Position numbers and translations under genes: made by a program. Positions 43,930 to 55,666 of a stretch of 64,000 nucleotides of DNA are shown here, in pieces. The first letter of the stretch is position 1; each line of letters starts with the position of its first letter. The DNA is from Mucor racemosus (lineage: Eukaryota; Mucoromycota; Mucoromycetes; Mucorales; Mucoraceae). The notes below the pieces were generated by a model that ran no database searches, was not told the DNA's origin, and worked only from the letters and a program-made list of their open reading frames with translations. Location: the NCBI GenBank assembly GCA_027405735.1, contig JAPEHQ010000016.1:496001-560000 (forward strand), in the 5' to 3' direction.

Positions 43930-45369
43930 CTAGCAACAGAACCACTTCTTCGTCTTCTTTGGCTTACTATCTTTGAGTTTGTTGGGAGCACTAGTCGCAC
44001 CGGCAGCGGTAGCACCCGCAGGTGCGCCGACTTTGGAAGCTGTACTATTTGATGTATTAGTTACTTTTGAATTGGCATTACCAGCAGTGGCGACAGTTGG
44101 GGAAACATCAGAATTCAAATTTTTTTGAGGAGCGGCAGCACCTGCATCATCTGCACCAACACCAGCAGCTGTAGTGGCAATAGCACCTGTGGGTGCAGTT
44201 AATGAAGAAGTATTTTTTCCAGTGGTAGAAGCAGTAGCGTTGGTGGTGTCATTTCTAGTAGCATTTCCAGCAGGAGTTGCAGGAGTACCGGCAATGGCAT
44301 TAGTAGGAGCTGCATTACCGAGAGCGTTATCTTCATGAGATGTATCATGAGCTGGTGTAGCAGGTCCATTGTTACCATCCAAATTTTCAATAGGTGCAGC
44401 TGAAGCATTTCCTGCAGTTTCGTTAGGAATACCTCCTGTGGCGTTTGAAGGAGCACCATTTCCGACCATAGCATTACCAGCAGCATCAGTATTACCAGCA
44501 GTACCAGTATTACCAGCAGCACCAGCAGCACCAGCAACACCAGCAGCACCAGCAGCACCAGCAACACCAGCAGCACCAGCAGCACCAGCAGCACCAGCAG
44601 CACCAGCAGCACCAGTATTACCAACAGCACCAGTATTACCAGCAGCACCAGCAGCACCAGCAGCACCAGCAGCACCAACAGCACTGGAAGAAGTAGGACC
44701 ATCAGCAGTGTTGTCTACACTCTTATTATTTATATTTGGTGTTGTACCCTCAATAGCACTTCTACCTTTAACAAAAGTGCTTACAATGACACCGAAATTT
44801 TGGCCTTGGTTTTTAGCAATGTCTAGTTCAATTTTTGAGGGTTGACGAGAACCATCACCATCACTGATTGTACCAGCGCCGTAAGCAGAACCTCCAATCA
44901 CCTCATCGTTATTTTGTAATGCAACGTTAGCATAACCAAATGGAACATACATCATACCGTGATGCGCAAAATAGGTAACAGCAGTGAGAGCTGTAGTTTC
45001 TTGACCTCCATGTTGAGAAGCAGTAGAAAAGAAAGTGCCAGCGAATTTACCCGCAAGAGCCCCTTTAGCCCATAAAGCGCCACTAGCATCGAGCAATGTC
45101 TTGATCTGTGCAGGAAATAAACCGAAACGGGTTGGCAATCCAAAAATAATACCATCAGGCTCTGCTAATTTATCAACTGTCATGATTGGCAGATCTGGCT
45201 TTACAGGCGCTTGCATTTTTAATAGGATTTCATCTGAAAGAGTCTCTGCCACTTGAAAGACTTTTACTTCAACACCTTTTTCTTCCAAGCCTTGCTGAAT
45301 TGACTGAGATAATTTATAAACATGTTGATACAATGAGTACAGAACAATGTAGACTACTGGTTTTGCCAT
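43930..45369 (-). CDS. WrbA-like NAD(P)H:quinone oxidoreductase with Gly-Ala repeat tail and CC terminus
   Basis: One exon, 479 residues; the start MAKPVVYIVLYSLYQHVYKL aligns with its neighbour. Residues 1-200 are a flavodoxin-like fold of the WrbA/Pst2/Ycp4 family: PTRFGLFPAQIKTLLDASGA, ALAGKFAGTFFSTASQHGGQ, FAHHGMMYVPFGYA and GGSAYGAGTISDGDGSRQPS, covering the FMN site. WrbA-type enzymes reduce quinones by two electrons. The following 280 residues are absent from normal members: many GAA triplets (9-bp DNA unit), Asn/Thr/Ala-rich sequence, then KPKKTKKWFCC*. The polybasic stretch and terminal CC suggest lipid-modified membrane attachment, as reported for yeast Ycp4. The tail function is inferred. 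No intron is present, unlike the paralog at 45622. Confidence 0.87.
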   Translation of the reverse strand: MAKPVVYIVLYSLYQHVYKLSQSIQQGLEEKGVEVKVFQVAETLSDEILLKMQAPVKPDLPIMTVDKLAEPDGIIFGLPTRFGLFPAQIKTLLDASGALWAKGALAGKFAGTFFSTASQHGGQETTALTAVTYFAHHGMMYVPFGYANVALQNNDEVIGGSAYGAGTISDGDGSRQPSKIELDIAKNQGQNFGVIVSTFVKGRSAIEGTTPNINNKSVDNTADGPTSSSAVGAAGAAGAAGAAGNTGAVGNTGAAGAAGAAGAAGAAGVAGAAGAAGVAGAAGAAGNTGTAGNTDAAGNAMVGNGAPSNATGGIPNETAGNASAAPIENLDGNNGPATPAHDTSHEDNALGNAAPTNAIAGTPATPAGNATRNDTTNATASTTGKNTSSLTAPTGAIATTAAGVGADDAGAAAPQKNLNSDVSPTVATAGNANSKVTNTSNSTASKVGAPAGATAAGATSAPNKLKDSKPKKTKKWFCC

Positions 45370-45621
45370 TTTTATTATATCGAGAGACAAAAAGATAAAA
45401 AGGAAACCTAAATCTATTAAAACTTTTTTATCGTTTCATAACAAAATAAAAAAAGCTCCTTTAATTCAACAAACAAATCAAACAAACAAACAAGATGTCA
45501 AAAAATACAGGAAAAAATAGGGTGAATTTAATATTATAACAAATAAACACATTTTCTTTTAGTACAAAAATTCAAAATTCAGTGAATAGGATTCTCTTTT
45601 ATTCAAATATATTTCCACATA

Positions 45622-46297
45622 ATGGCTCCTACTGTCTATATTGTCGTTTACACTCTTTATCATCATATTTACAAACTAGCTGTAGAGATCCAGAAAGGTC
45701 TTGAGGCTCAAGGTGTAAATGTCAAGGTTTTCCAAGGTTAAAACAATGTTACAAAAACAATTTCAAATCAATAGTATACTAAATTAAACATATATAGTTC
45801 AAGAAACTTTATCTGATGACATTCTTCAAAAAATGCATGCTCCTGCTAAACCTGATCTTCCAATTATTACTGTAGATCAATTAACTGAAGCTGATGGTAT
45901 CATCTTTGGTATCCCTACTCGTTTTGGTACAATGCCAGCTCAACTTAAAGCTCTTTTAGATGCCACAGGAAAGCTATGGGCAACTGGTGCTCTTGCTGGC
46001 AAATTTGCTGGAACTTTCTTCTGTACCGCTTCCCAACATGGTGGTCAAGAAACTACAGCCCTTACTACTGTTACCTATTTTGCTCACCATGGTATGATTT
46101 ATGTACCATTCGGATTTGCTAGTGCACACTTATTCGATAATTCTGAAGTTGTTGGTGGTTCTGCCTACGGTGCTGGTACAGTAGCAAATGGCGATGGTTC
46201 TCGTCAACCTACTGAAAAGGAATTGGAAATTGCTCGCACTCAAGGAGAAAACTTTGGCAAAGTTGTAGCTACCTACATTAGGGGAAAGACTACTTAG
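45622..46297 (+). CDS. WrbA-like NAD(P)H:quinone oxidoreductase (short paralog)
   Basis: Exons 45622-45736 and 45798-46297 join to 204 residues, the normal size for the family. The sequence follows the same blocks as the minus-strand neighbour: PTRFGTMPAQLKALLDATGK, LAGKFAGTFFCTASQHGGQE, FAHHGMIYVPFGFA and GGSAYGAGTVANGDGSRQPT, ending YIRGKTT. It is expected to bind FMN and act on quinones in the cytosol, protecting against redox stress. It is arranged head-to-head with the longer paralog, start codons about 250 bp apart, so they may share a promoter and arose by inverted tandem duplication. Its single intron (61 bp) lies after KVFQ, a position where the paralog is continuous. Confidence 0.92.
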
Positions 46298-46537
46298 ACA
46301 AGGATTCATGCAGATATTTTAACAAATTGGCCGTCGAGTCATAACTACAGTATAATTCATTTTTAATTACAAAATAATAAAAATCTTATGTTAGTAATCA
46401 TGTATGATTTTATGACACACAACATTTATTGAAGAAGCCTCCTCTTGAAGAGAGAGAAAAAAAAAGCTGTCGCCGGAAAGCTAGATATTTATTTACATAT
46501 TATATATCAAGTAGATTATAGAAAACCTGGAGCTACT

Positions 46538-49500
46538 TTAATGAACAGTTTTTTGTACTCGATCTTCGATTGATTTAATACAATCATGGTGTTGTTCAAC
46601 CCACTCACGAAGTTCAATCAGACCTTTTTGTAAGTATTCAGCTGAAGAGGAAAGCTTGGTTATAACTTCAGTCTCGTCTGTTGCTTTGAGGCAAGTGATA
46701 TCGTATTTAGTGTCATATAAATCAAATCGAGCATTGGCTAATCCTATAAAATGACCAGTAATGTCAGGAAAATGATTCAATGGTAAACGGAATTCAACTC
46801 GACAAACCCCTTGGCTTTTATCAGTAACCAAAAGGGTTTGATACCATAATTTACGACCATTCAAGTTTTCCATAGTAGGTGAACCAGTTTCTATAAACAG
46901 GCAGTTAGTTATAATGTCCAGCAAATTATGCGCTTTAACTTACGTAAAACATATACTACTAGATCAAAATCTGATGACCTATCTTGTTTACGAATATCCG
47001 CACACAAAGACAGAAATCTTGGGATATATGAATTTTTCGTGGTAGGTGAAGGAGCAGGCTCCCATCGCGTCATTCTTGTCGTCTTGAGGTCCAGCCCATG
47101 ATATTTTTTATTTTTAGGATGATAAGGCTGTACGAAGAAAACCTTGAAGCGATTACCTTCTACAATGTCCATATGATTCAATTCGTTTGCATTCGATAAT
47201 AAAAGCGTTGCCCAGGGTTGTTCAGACCCATATAAGGCATCACATACACGAACTTTGAAATATCCAGAAACCCTTCGTTCTTCAACATTTTTGGGTTCAC
47301 TTACAGTTCTATCCAAATGAGGAGCATTACTAGATTTATAATTAGCTCTAAAATTTGGTAAAGCATAGCTTTGGTGTCGTTTCAGACCACGATATCCACC
47401 AGAACTTTCAATTGTACGAAGAGCTTCTTCTTCTTCTTTGGCAGTTCGAGTGATAATCATGCCATTCGGTAATGATTCGCTGTACAAAATAGGAAGTTTT
47501 CTACATACAATAATATCAATTGCTGTAACCGTACCACCATCATCGAAAATTGTTGGTATTGATCTAATCATCAATTTTCTTTTATGATAGCCTAGCTTTT
47601 CATCCCATCGAGCTGGTAAGCATCCATTTGATGTTATTGAAAGCATTGTATCGTTATTCTTAATACTGAGTGGTGATTGAGCTGCTTTATCACCAATAAT
47701 TTGAGCACCACATACTGATAATTTATGTCCAATTTTTAGTTTCTTTTTAGTGATAGCATGTTCCATTCTCAAATCTATGCATGAAAATACTTGATACCAT
47801 CCATCGGACAGAAGAAGTCGGTATTTTGTTGCTGCAAAAATTAATTACTAATCATTTAAGCGAGTTTTGATTTAGCTTATAAACTTACATGTATTGTAAA
47901 ATGACGAATTTTTTGTTTCAATAATATCTGTAATGACTAAAATCATATGTTTGACAGAATTATCGTCTTGTTCTAAAATCTTTCTCAATACTGGCCTTTG
48001 TCCCATATTCACTTCACGTTCATATCTGTATAATAATTGATTGAGAATTGATTTAGTCTGCCATTGATCTTTGAATTGATCAGGATAAGATCTGATCAGA
48101 CAAGCAATCTTCCATACAACCAATGCATAATGATTTTGAACCCAAGCTGCTGTTAATCGACTAGAGACACAATTTGACTCTACCATACTAAGTTGAGCCT
48201 CTTTCCATCCCCAATTTCCTTGAAACTTGTATGCTTGAGCTTTATTTATGGTCATATCAATGATTTCAGATGGACTATAAAAGATATGCTTATTAAGAAA
48301 TACAATCAACTTGATATTTACATGAATAAACTTACATATTTCTAGAGCTTAATTGCTGTTTACTGTATGATAATGGTTTACCAAGGGATGACAACTTGTA
48401 TCGACATCTTGGGGCTTGTATAAAAAGAAAGAAATGAATTGTTTGGATCGATACGTTTTAAAGTGAAACTTACGAGTAAGGTTAAATACCGGTTGCCCTT
48501 TTGATTTTGTATTACTTTTGTTGTTTATGGCTGCTTTGGTCAGTTCAATGTTTGAGTGAATTATTGGTGATTTGAATGGCTTGTTCTGCTTTTTGATTGT
48601 CTTAACTCGTTTGCTACGTTTAGGTTGAATAGGTATAGATGGGTTTTCATCGTTTTTAATTGATGTATTGAATGGGGTATTATTAACAACTTGCTTCGAA
48701 GTGATCTCTGGTACAATCGATGTACTTTTTGGACTATTGGGGACAGTGGAATCATTTTCAAACATTGAAATAGCTTCCCTTTTGGCATTAGACGAAATGC
48801 TAATACTGTTCTTACTATTTCCCATCTGAAATCCACCATATTTATTTAGAACATTTTCATATTTGAACTCTGAATCAGGAGATTGGTTGAATGGTCGTTT
48901 GATTCCTTGGAGATTTTGTGCTGTATTCATTTCGTTGTCTTTTTCAAATAATTTGGACGTCATTTCCATGCTGGCCCTACTTGGTCTACCTAGGAATCTC
49001 CCTGAAGCCGTCTTGATCCCATTTAGATGATTTAAACCTACATTGACCTCATCATCCACCTTTTCTAACAACGATAGGGCTTCTTTTTGTGCTTTCTTTG
49101 ATGCAGGTTTAAGTGGCTTTCCAGATGCAGTAGCAAATCCCATCATTGCAGGCATTTTTTCTTTGCATTCTTCATCTTTAAACAATGCTAATGCGATCTT
49201 CTTAGCTTCTTCAGATACTGGCTTTAATGCTTTACCGGATGCTGTTGTAAATCCTTTGATTACATGTGTTTGGTTTTCGTATTTTACTGATAAAGAGGGT
49301 ATAGGTATATCAACTGTTTGTATTTCTTTTTGATCGTTTATGTTACATTTCGAATCTGCTTCCATGTTTGATATCAAATCAATGTCAACAGTACTCCAGA
49401 CGCTTTCGTCTTGTGAGTCGTATACAAGGGGGCATTCCCCTATCATGTTTTCTTTGCTTTGAATACCTAAATATATATTAGCAAGGTATTTTACCTCAAG

Positions 49501-49853
49501 CAAACATAGATAATATTTGTACCAAGTGTGTTTTTATGCTGCTTGTTTACACAGATTTCACCAAGGGGCGTTTGCTTTTTCGCCTTTTCTTTCGATTTAA
49601 AAGGTATATCAAATAATTCATCTAAAAAAACATCGAAATCTCCATCTTTATCATCGATATCCTTTACGCTCTAATTGAAACAAATTCTTAGCGACGAAAA
49701 AAAAGTTTTAAATTTGTTTTCGCATACTTCCAACTTGGCTGCGGCATTGTTCTCAATTGTTTCTAGATTATCATATAATGTATCTTGGACACTTGGTGTA
49801 AAGTCGTCCCAATCATCGTCAAATTCGTCGTGATCATCCATAAAAAATGACAT
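46538..49853 (-). CDS. BRCA2: BRCA2 homolog (homologous recombination mediator)
   Basis: Seven exons (49728-49853, 49523-49670, 48474-49466, 48336-48414, 47889-48274, 46944-47831, 46538-46890) join in phase to about 990 residues. Three BRC repeats bind Rad51: FTTASGK (164-170), FATASGK (202-208) and IKTASGR (242-248), each followed by the downstream helix ending in a hydrophobic-acidic step (for example EEAKKIALALF). A fourth degenerate one is FQMGNSK...AKREAISMF (304-327). The DNA-binding part has the helical domain (GNWGWKEAQLSMVESNCVSS), OB1 (YRLLLSDGWYQVFSCIDLRM, KLKIGHKLSVCGAQIIG) and further OB folds (YFKVRVCDALYGSEQPWATL). It loads Rad51 on single-stranded DNA with Dss1. It is much shorter than animal BRCA2 but complete in layout. 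The start could also be the Met at 49841. Confidence 0.92.
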
Positions 49854-50969
49854 GAGGAGAGGTTTAAGAGAATTGAAACGTTGAATTATTATTATTATTA
49901 TTATTATTTTTTTTTTTTTTTTTGGAAAACTGCATTTCTCAGATGGATACAGTGACTGGTGCCTAATCAATTAGAAATGGTATCCTAAAAATAATATATC
50001 CTCGCTTTGTATAAATGACATTTAGTCTTGGAAGAAGTATATCAGCATATCTTATACTATTTCACTGTCATCTGATTGTATTCACTCACCTCCAAACTGT
50101 TCTAATCAAACAATGAGTCTCAGTTTTGTTTTCACCAAAAAAAAATGAGAGCTATCGAATAAACAGACGTTAATACGAAAAAAAAAAAAAAAACAATCAA
50201 CGCTGTAAGTAAACTGACAAAAAAAGCAAAAATAATAATGTAAAAACTAGGAAATTCATCAGATACCATCGTAGTCATGTAAACCACCATCATACTTTTG
50301 GATATGGAGTTTTGTAGAAAAATATCATCACGTTAAAGAATTTCGATTTCGCAACAAGAGACTGTACACCCCGAGTGCGATACAAAAACTAATTATAAAT
50401 TCCTAATTTGGAAATTTTAATTTATTATTAATATATTTTGATAAATAACAGAATTCAAACTGCGACTAAAATCCGTACTACCTCCCTTTCTCTACAGGTA
50501 ATACCTCTATATTTTTTTTAGTGCAGAGAAAATTATGTAAGCAATGAAAAAAAATTGAAACTATTGTAATATAATAATAATATTTTCAAAATGAGCAAAT
50601 AAAAAAAGATTTAGGAATATATAGAGCCCGCAGAAAGTATAAAAATTTGAATAAAACGTTGGAGTATAAATTTAATATGTTCGTTTTACCATGCGTATTT
50701 CCTGCGTATTCAGTGAGAATTAGTTGCAGTGTCACACTACGACTAATAGTGCGTTTTACATCGTTTTCTTTACTGCAGTACGTCCATATTTTAATACCTG
50801 TGATTCAAATCATTTTGATATCTCATCATGAATTATCGTAAGCTTGATCATAAGTGCATACCTTCTTCCTATTATTTACATTACATATCTATTGAAGTTT
50901 ATATTGTAGGTAGATTCTAATAGAATAAATACTGTAAGTGTATGCATTATAAATAGCATGTATACACTC

Positions 50970-51876
50970 GGTTTAGGATATAGACTAGGCTGAGTACATG
51001 TATTACTAATAGAAGTGCTCAAACGGTTATTTAAACATGATTCTTAGCATAGAATGATGAGTATGAGGTTATAATGATGTATTGCACTTTTATTTTATCT
51101 AGTTTTGTTACATTTAATCTATGATGAAATGGTATAGCCTGAAATTCTGAGGTTGAGCCAATCTTGAATTCTCTCCTGGAAATGGAATTCAGTTATTCCA
51201 TTTGTATAAACATTCACTGTCTAAAGTTAAACAAGCATGAATTTTCTATATGATTAACTTGGTCGTATTCTACTAATACTTGCTCTGGTTAATCTATGAT
51301 ATCATCATGTTGTAATCAACTATTTCCTCAAGATTATGAAATCATTCATTCATACACTCTGTATTGTAGACTCTATATCCGCGTTTCCAAAATATATAAA
51401 TGTTGCATCCACAGATCTGGGTGCATTCCTTGGTTAAGATTACGACACAGTTTGATATGTTAAGTTCTACATTGCTGTGTATTATGTTATGAAGCTCCGT
51501 GTATGCAGGAATATGGAACTAGTTTGTGTCACCTAGACTTGATTGGATATATGTATATATATAAATAGACTCCTTTAAACAGGTCATATAATTAGAGAAT
51601 GTGAATATAAAAGAAGATGGTTCGATCTTATAATAAAGTTCTTTAGTTTTAGTGTGCTCTTTCATTTTTATAACAGTTTTCCTTTATTTTTATTAAATGA
51701 TTTAGTACATATTGTAGCTTTGAGATTGATATAATCTCCTGGCGTAACAATAAATACCCTGAAGAATCCAGATGTTTTTGAGACGGATCATTATCTTTTT
51801 TATCTACAATATACTCAATAAATATATCTAGTTTTAACTTTATTTTCTAGTAGTTATTCATTGTGTATATTAAACA
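50970..51876 (-). repeat. Dispersed repeat copy 2, interrupted by a solo LTR
   Basis: Reverse complement of the 9955-10505 element, from TGTTTAATATACACAATGAA (at 51876) to the CCTAAAC end (about 50970). Recognisable shared blocks include GGATATAGAGTCTACAATAC and TTGTAATCAAC. The foreign 349-bp LTR plus 5-bp duplication accounts for the length difference. Confidence 0.78.
51401..51749 (+). mobile_element. Solo LTR, 349 bp, with 5-bp target duplication ATAAA
   Basis: It begins TGTTGCATCC and ends GGCGTAACA (TG...CA, with TGTT/AACA inversion). It is flanked by ATAAA at 51396-51400 and 51750-51754. A TATAAATAG box at about 51559 is followed by an AATAAAG signal at about 51633, the order expected for a plus-oriented LTR promoter and polyadenylation site. 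No internal retrotransposon sequence remains, consistent with LTR-LTR recombination. Confidence 0.83.
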
Positions 51877-53450
51877 TATCTTATTAAATAGACAGTGAAT
51901 AAGAGAATAACCCATTTCAATTTCATTAGTAATAAACGGCCGATTTTGAGTAAGTAAATATAGATAAGGATTTGGACCCTGTTTTCGCCGCACCCAAAAA
52001 ACCGGAAAACATAAGAAAGAACTCGCCTTCAATGGAGACGAACTCAAATGGACTGATATTAAAATCCAAGATAGTAGTACAGCAGCTAGAACTGTATCGA
52101 TGATCCAAATCTCATCATCAATCAGTTTGTTGGATGGTGCGTTAGAAAAAAAGTTCCACTTTTTTGGCGTATTATTTTTGTGGCATACCGGCATACCAGA
52201 CCTCAGACTATCTTGAACTAGAGATAGCACTAGACTGAGAGACGTTTGAGACTAAATAAACCAAATGCTGCATAAAAGGCAATGATAATTATCAGAAATG
52301 ATAAATAAATGTCCTTTTTATGAGTCTCAAGCAATTGAAAATATCAACAATCCATATACATTTTAAGTATAGCCTTCATTTTGAGTTTACCATTTTGTAA
52401 TACATTGGCCACATTATTTTTTTTTTGACAACAACTTTACCCAAAGAACTAATAGTCGTAATAAATGAAAGTTTTTTTTTTAAATAGAAGCATTGTCTCA
52501 TAAAATAATCAAAAAGTAGCTACATTAAAGCATATATATTTTGAATCAAGTGTCGAAAGCGAAGTTTTAAAAGCATATCTCAAGCTACAAAATTAGGATT
52601 CAACTTGAGTAAGATTTTTTTTTTTTTTTTTTTTTATATCAGCTTACACAAAATTCAAGTGATCTTTGCGTGTAACACATAGTTTGACTGACATATTTTG
52701 CTACCAACGTCTACATAATTTTATATTTATTTACTTGTACAAGAAGTGTGTATTTTAATATAGGTTTTTATTAATAATAGTTGACTTTTCAGATATACAA
52801 TCAATTACATCCATTGTAATGCTCAATTTATATGGAATACAGGAAAGCCATTGAAGAAGAATTTAATTTACTTATTTTGGTGCACTTTTTTGAACGTGAC
52901 ACAATGAGAATAATAGAAGAAAGCATAGAAATTGATTGTTGCGCCAAGATATGCTGTATAATGTGTATAATATACTTATAGGAGCTATATATAATACATC
53001 ATATACATGATGTGATATTCGGGAGATATCAAAGTTATTAAAATGATAATAAACATTAAAAATTTAGGTAAATCATATATTAAGTTTTAATAAGGAAAGG
53101 AGGCCCGAGTAACAGGGGTTAAATAGTTCTGGGGGAGGAATTTATGTGCTGTGATGAAGAGGAGAAAGAGAAAGATGAAGAGGAGGAGTAACAACGATAA
53201 TCTATAATGAATAACAATAAAAATGCAGTTCTTTTCTTGTGCGTAATTTATGAAATTCGGTCGTTGTTATAAAGTGGTAATTGATCGTTATAATAATAGT
53301 AAATTGTAGTAAAAGTAATAGTTTCTGTTGTAGTAAAAAGTTAATATAGTTGTACTGTAGAGTAATAAATAATGGGTTCATTATCATACATTAAGGTTTC
53401 TTGGTCATGATAGAGCCGCCTTTAAAAGAAGAATTTGTTGGTTGATATTA

Positions 53451-54845
53451 CTATGCTGTTGTCGTGGAACGATAGGGCCACCAATCACGTCTTCCATCCT
53501 GCGGCAATTCCTCAAACTCATAAGGGGGATATATCATATTTGTATTATTATCATTATTATTATTATTATTATGACTTGAATAGCCTGATGAGGATGCTGT
53601 TGTTTGACGTTGCTGAGGTTGATGTTGATAATATTGTTGTTCTTGTTGCTGCTGTTGCTGCTGCTGTTGCTGTTCAAAAGATTGCAGATTATGAGAGTAT
53701 GGAGGATATTGATGTTCACTGACAGCAGATGGAGAAGTTGCGTCGTCATTTCTTGAAGAACAAGTTGCTTCGCCATCTTCAGCAGAATCAGTTGTACTTC
53801 TAGATTCATAGTCTGAATATACTAAATTAGGCGTATTATTTCCATTGTATGGTTGCCTTGCGAATATGAGATCACGATCTGCTTCTTCATTCGTAACACC
53901 ACCTACAAACGAGCGTAACAAATGTTGTTAAGGATGTTATTTATAAAGATGATATTAATCAATTATGCATATTTAAATATATAAAAAGGATATCAATCGT
54001 ATACAGTCTTTCAGGTGGAACCCAATATTCATCGCATTCTTGTTGAGATTCATTATTTTGAGTTTTTACTGTATATATGCATAGTATAACCAAAAAAATT
54101 AGTACACAATTTTTTTTTTTTTTTTACTGTTTTGAACAATTGTTTACATTGTACGTTCAATTGTCCTAATTCTTGTTCTAGTCTTGTGATTTTGTTTTGT
54201 ACGTTTTGAACAAGATCTGAGCGTACCTTTTTTCTAGCAAACTAAATGTACATATATTAGATACCTTTTCTAGATACAAAAATGTGCAACGTTGTACTCG
54301 TATTAGGAAATAAGAAAGAGTTTCCCCATTTGAAAGAGGAGTACGACACAGAGGTAACCCATTTTTGCGAATGTATAAAAAGGATACTTACATAGAAATC
54401 ATCCCAAGCTTGCTTTTTTTGAGCTGCGAACCAATCATGAATAGATTGACGTTCTAACTTCTGCCAATTCTGAACCTTTTGTAAACGATCATATTTTGAT
54501 TGATCAAGTTGGCTCATTAAACGAGTGTATTCCGGGTGCTGGGAGGCATCAATTTTACCTAGATACATTGATTCATTGTTCTTGTCTGCTTGTTGACTAA
54601 TTAAAATGAATAAATAAAAATGTAAATACGACATTTCAAACGTACATTTCCTCCTCTTCATCTTCTTGCTGCTCTTCTTTTTGCTGCTTTTTTGATCGAT
54701 TTTCATGATCTGCATCTTTCTTACCAAGCTTCTGCTTCTTTTTTTTCATTGCGGAAGGTTTAGTTTTTTGAATGATATTATCATTCGTGGCTGTAATAGC
54801 TTTTTTATTAGAAGATCTACTACTACGAGTAACTGAAGAGGTCAT
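53451..54845 (-). CDS. SDS3: Sds3-like subunit of a histone deacetylase (Rpd3/Sin3) complex
   Basis: Five exons (54646-54845, 54392-54596, 54148-54241, 53994-54068, 53451-53914) give 345 residues. A Lys/Glu-rich head is followed by the Sds3/BRMS1-type coiled coil: HPEYTRLMSQLDQSKYDRLQ, KVQNWQKLERQSIHDWFAAQ, KKQAWDDFYFARKKVRSDLV, QNVQNKITRLEQELGQLN. Such proteins bridge Sin3 and Rpd3 in co-repressor complexes. The C-terminal part has ECDEYWVPPERLYTIGSFVG and a polyQ/Asn-rich, Ser/Tyr-rich tail. The last intron fits only as an AT-AC U12-type intron (see that entry); ordinary GT-AG choices break the frame. The assignment to Sds3 rests on the coiled-coil pattern and is fairly but not fully certain. 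Confidence 0.75.
53915..53993 (-). other. Predicted AT-AC U12-type (minor spliceosome) intron, 79 bp
   Basis: On the minus strand the intron begins ATATCCTTTTT, a match to the U12 5' splice consensus (A/G)TATCCTTT. It carries TCCTTAAC (53934 to 53927), a match to the U12 branch consensus, about 13 nt before its terminal AC. Splicing joins ...ACG ATT G | GC TCG TTT GTA... and keeps the frame open into GGVTNEEADRDL. The only nearby GT donors (phases 0 and 2) do not match the phase-1 acceptor. Confidence 0.82.
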
Positions 54846-55666
54846 GTTCTTTTAAACTAAATGTGGTAGATATATCTATTTGTATATGGATATATAGGCT
54901 ATATATAATATAAAAAAATAGGGGGATTTATGTAAATGCTTGTTGATAGAATAAGAATTCAAAAAATGAACGAAAATTGATTTTATAAAAAAAGCAAAAG
55001 GGGAAGGAAAAGATGCAATAGCCACACTGATTCTAACTTTAAATAGCGTTGGGTTAGAAATAATGTTTAGGTTGATGATGTGTCACAGGCCAGCAGAAAG
55101 CCAACAACGCTGGGTCTCCTTCTTCTTTGACCTTCCGTGTTTATAACGGCGATCTGCATTTGATTGTCATTAGCCATGACTATTGCAGTAAATGAAATTG
55201 CACTGATATGATTACTTTATGAAAGTAGCCTTAAGAAATTCCATGACTATGAGTTACTAATAGCACTTTACCAAGTTTTAATGTGTATTTATAAATCAAT
55301 CATAGGTTAGAAAGGATATGCTATCATTCTCGGCCATTTTAAAACTCATTTATTGGTTGTTATGGCAACTAATTGGTATCATAGGCAGCCAGATCAAGAA
55401 TAATCATGATTCCATAGCCTCTTTTTTTTTTTTTTTTTGCTTTTCATACAAGGAATAACATACATTGGGAGCAAGCCAGTAACAGTTACTATATTTGATT
55501 CCCATTTCAAGGACAACAAGTCACTGGACATAAAAAGCTTGATCTGGTTCAGTTAAAACTGCCACCTTTAGAAAGTAAGTCAGGTCATCTGTCCGCACCC
55601 CAGCGCTTCATCAAGGCAATTTAAACTGCTGTCCCTGGTTTTATTATCTACATATCCTTTGTACAA
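54846..55666. promoter_or_regulatory. Divergent upstream region of SDS3-like and ATP12 genes
   Basis: About 820 bp separate two start codons in opposite directions. It includes a T-run at 55423-55438. No ORF or recognised operator was seen; shared promoter function is inferred from geometry alone. Confidence 0.4.

Larger units (their letters stand above)
49854..53450. other. Intergenic region with nested repeats
   Basis: No gene is supported. It contains an ATT microsatellite and T-run at about 49887-49922, the second copy of the dispersed repeat (50970-51876) with an embedded solo LTR (51401-51749), and a T-run at 52617-52636. Left and right portions are plain AT-rich spacer. Confidence 0.5.

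Noticed and set aside
44199..44845. Long overlapping frames on both strands in the Gly-Ala repeat
   Set aside because: A 9-bp repeat is open in several frames automatically. Only the minus-strand frame continues a flavodoxin domain.
53451..54068. Ordinary GT-AG intron between the last two exons of the Sds3-like gene
   Set aside because: The available donors (TGG|GTTCCA phase 0, CT|GTATAC phase 2) do not match the phase-1 acceptor at GTAG, and the frame would break. The AT-AC choice fits all signals.
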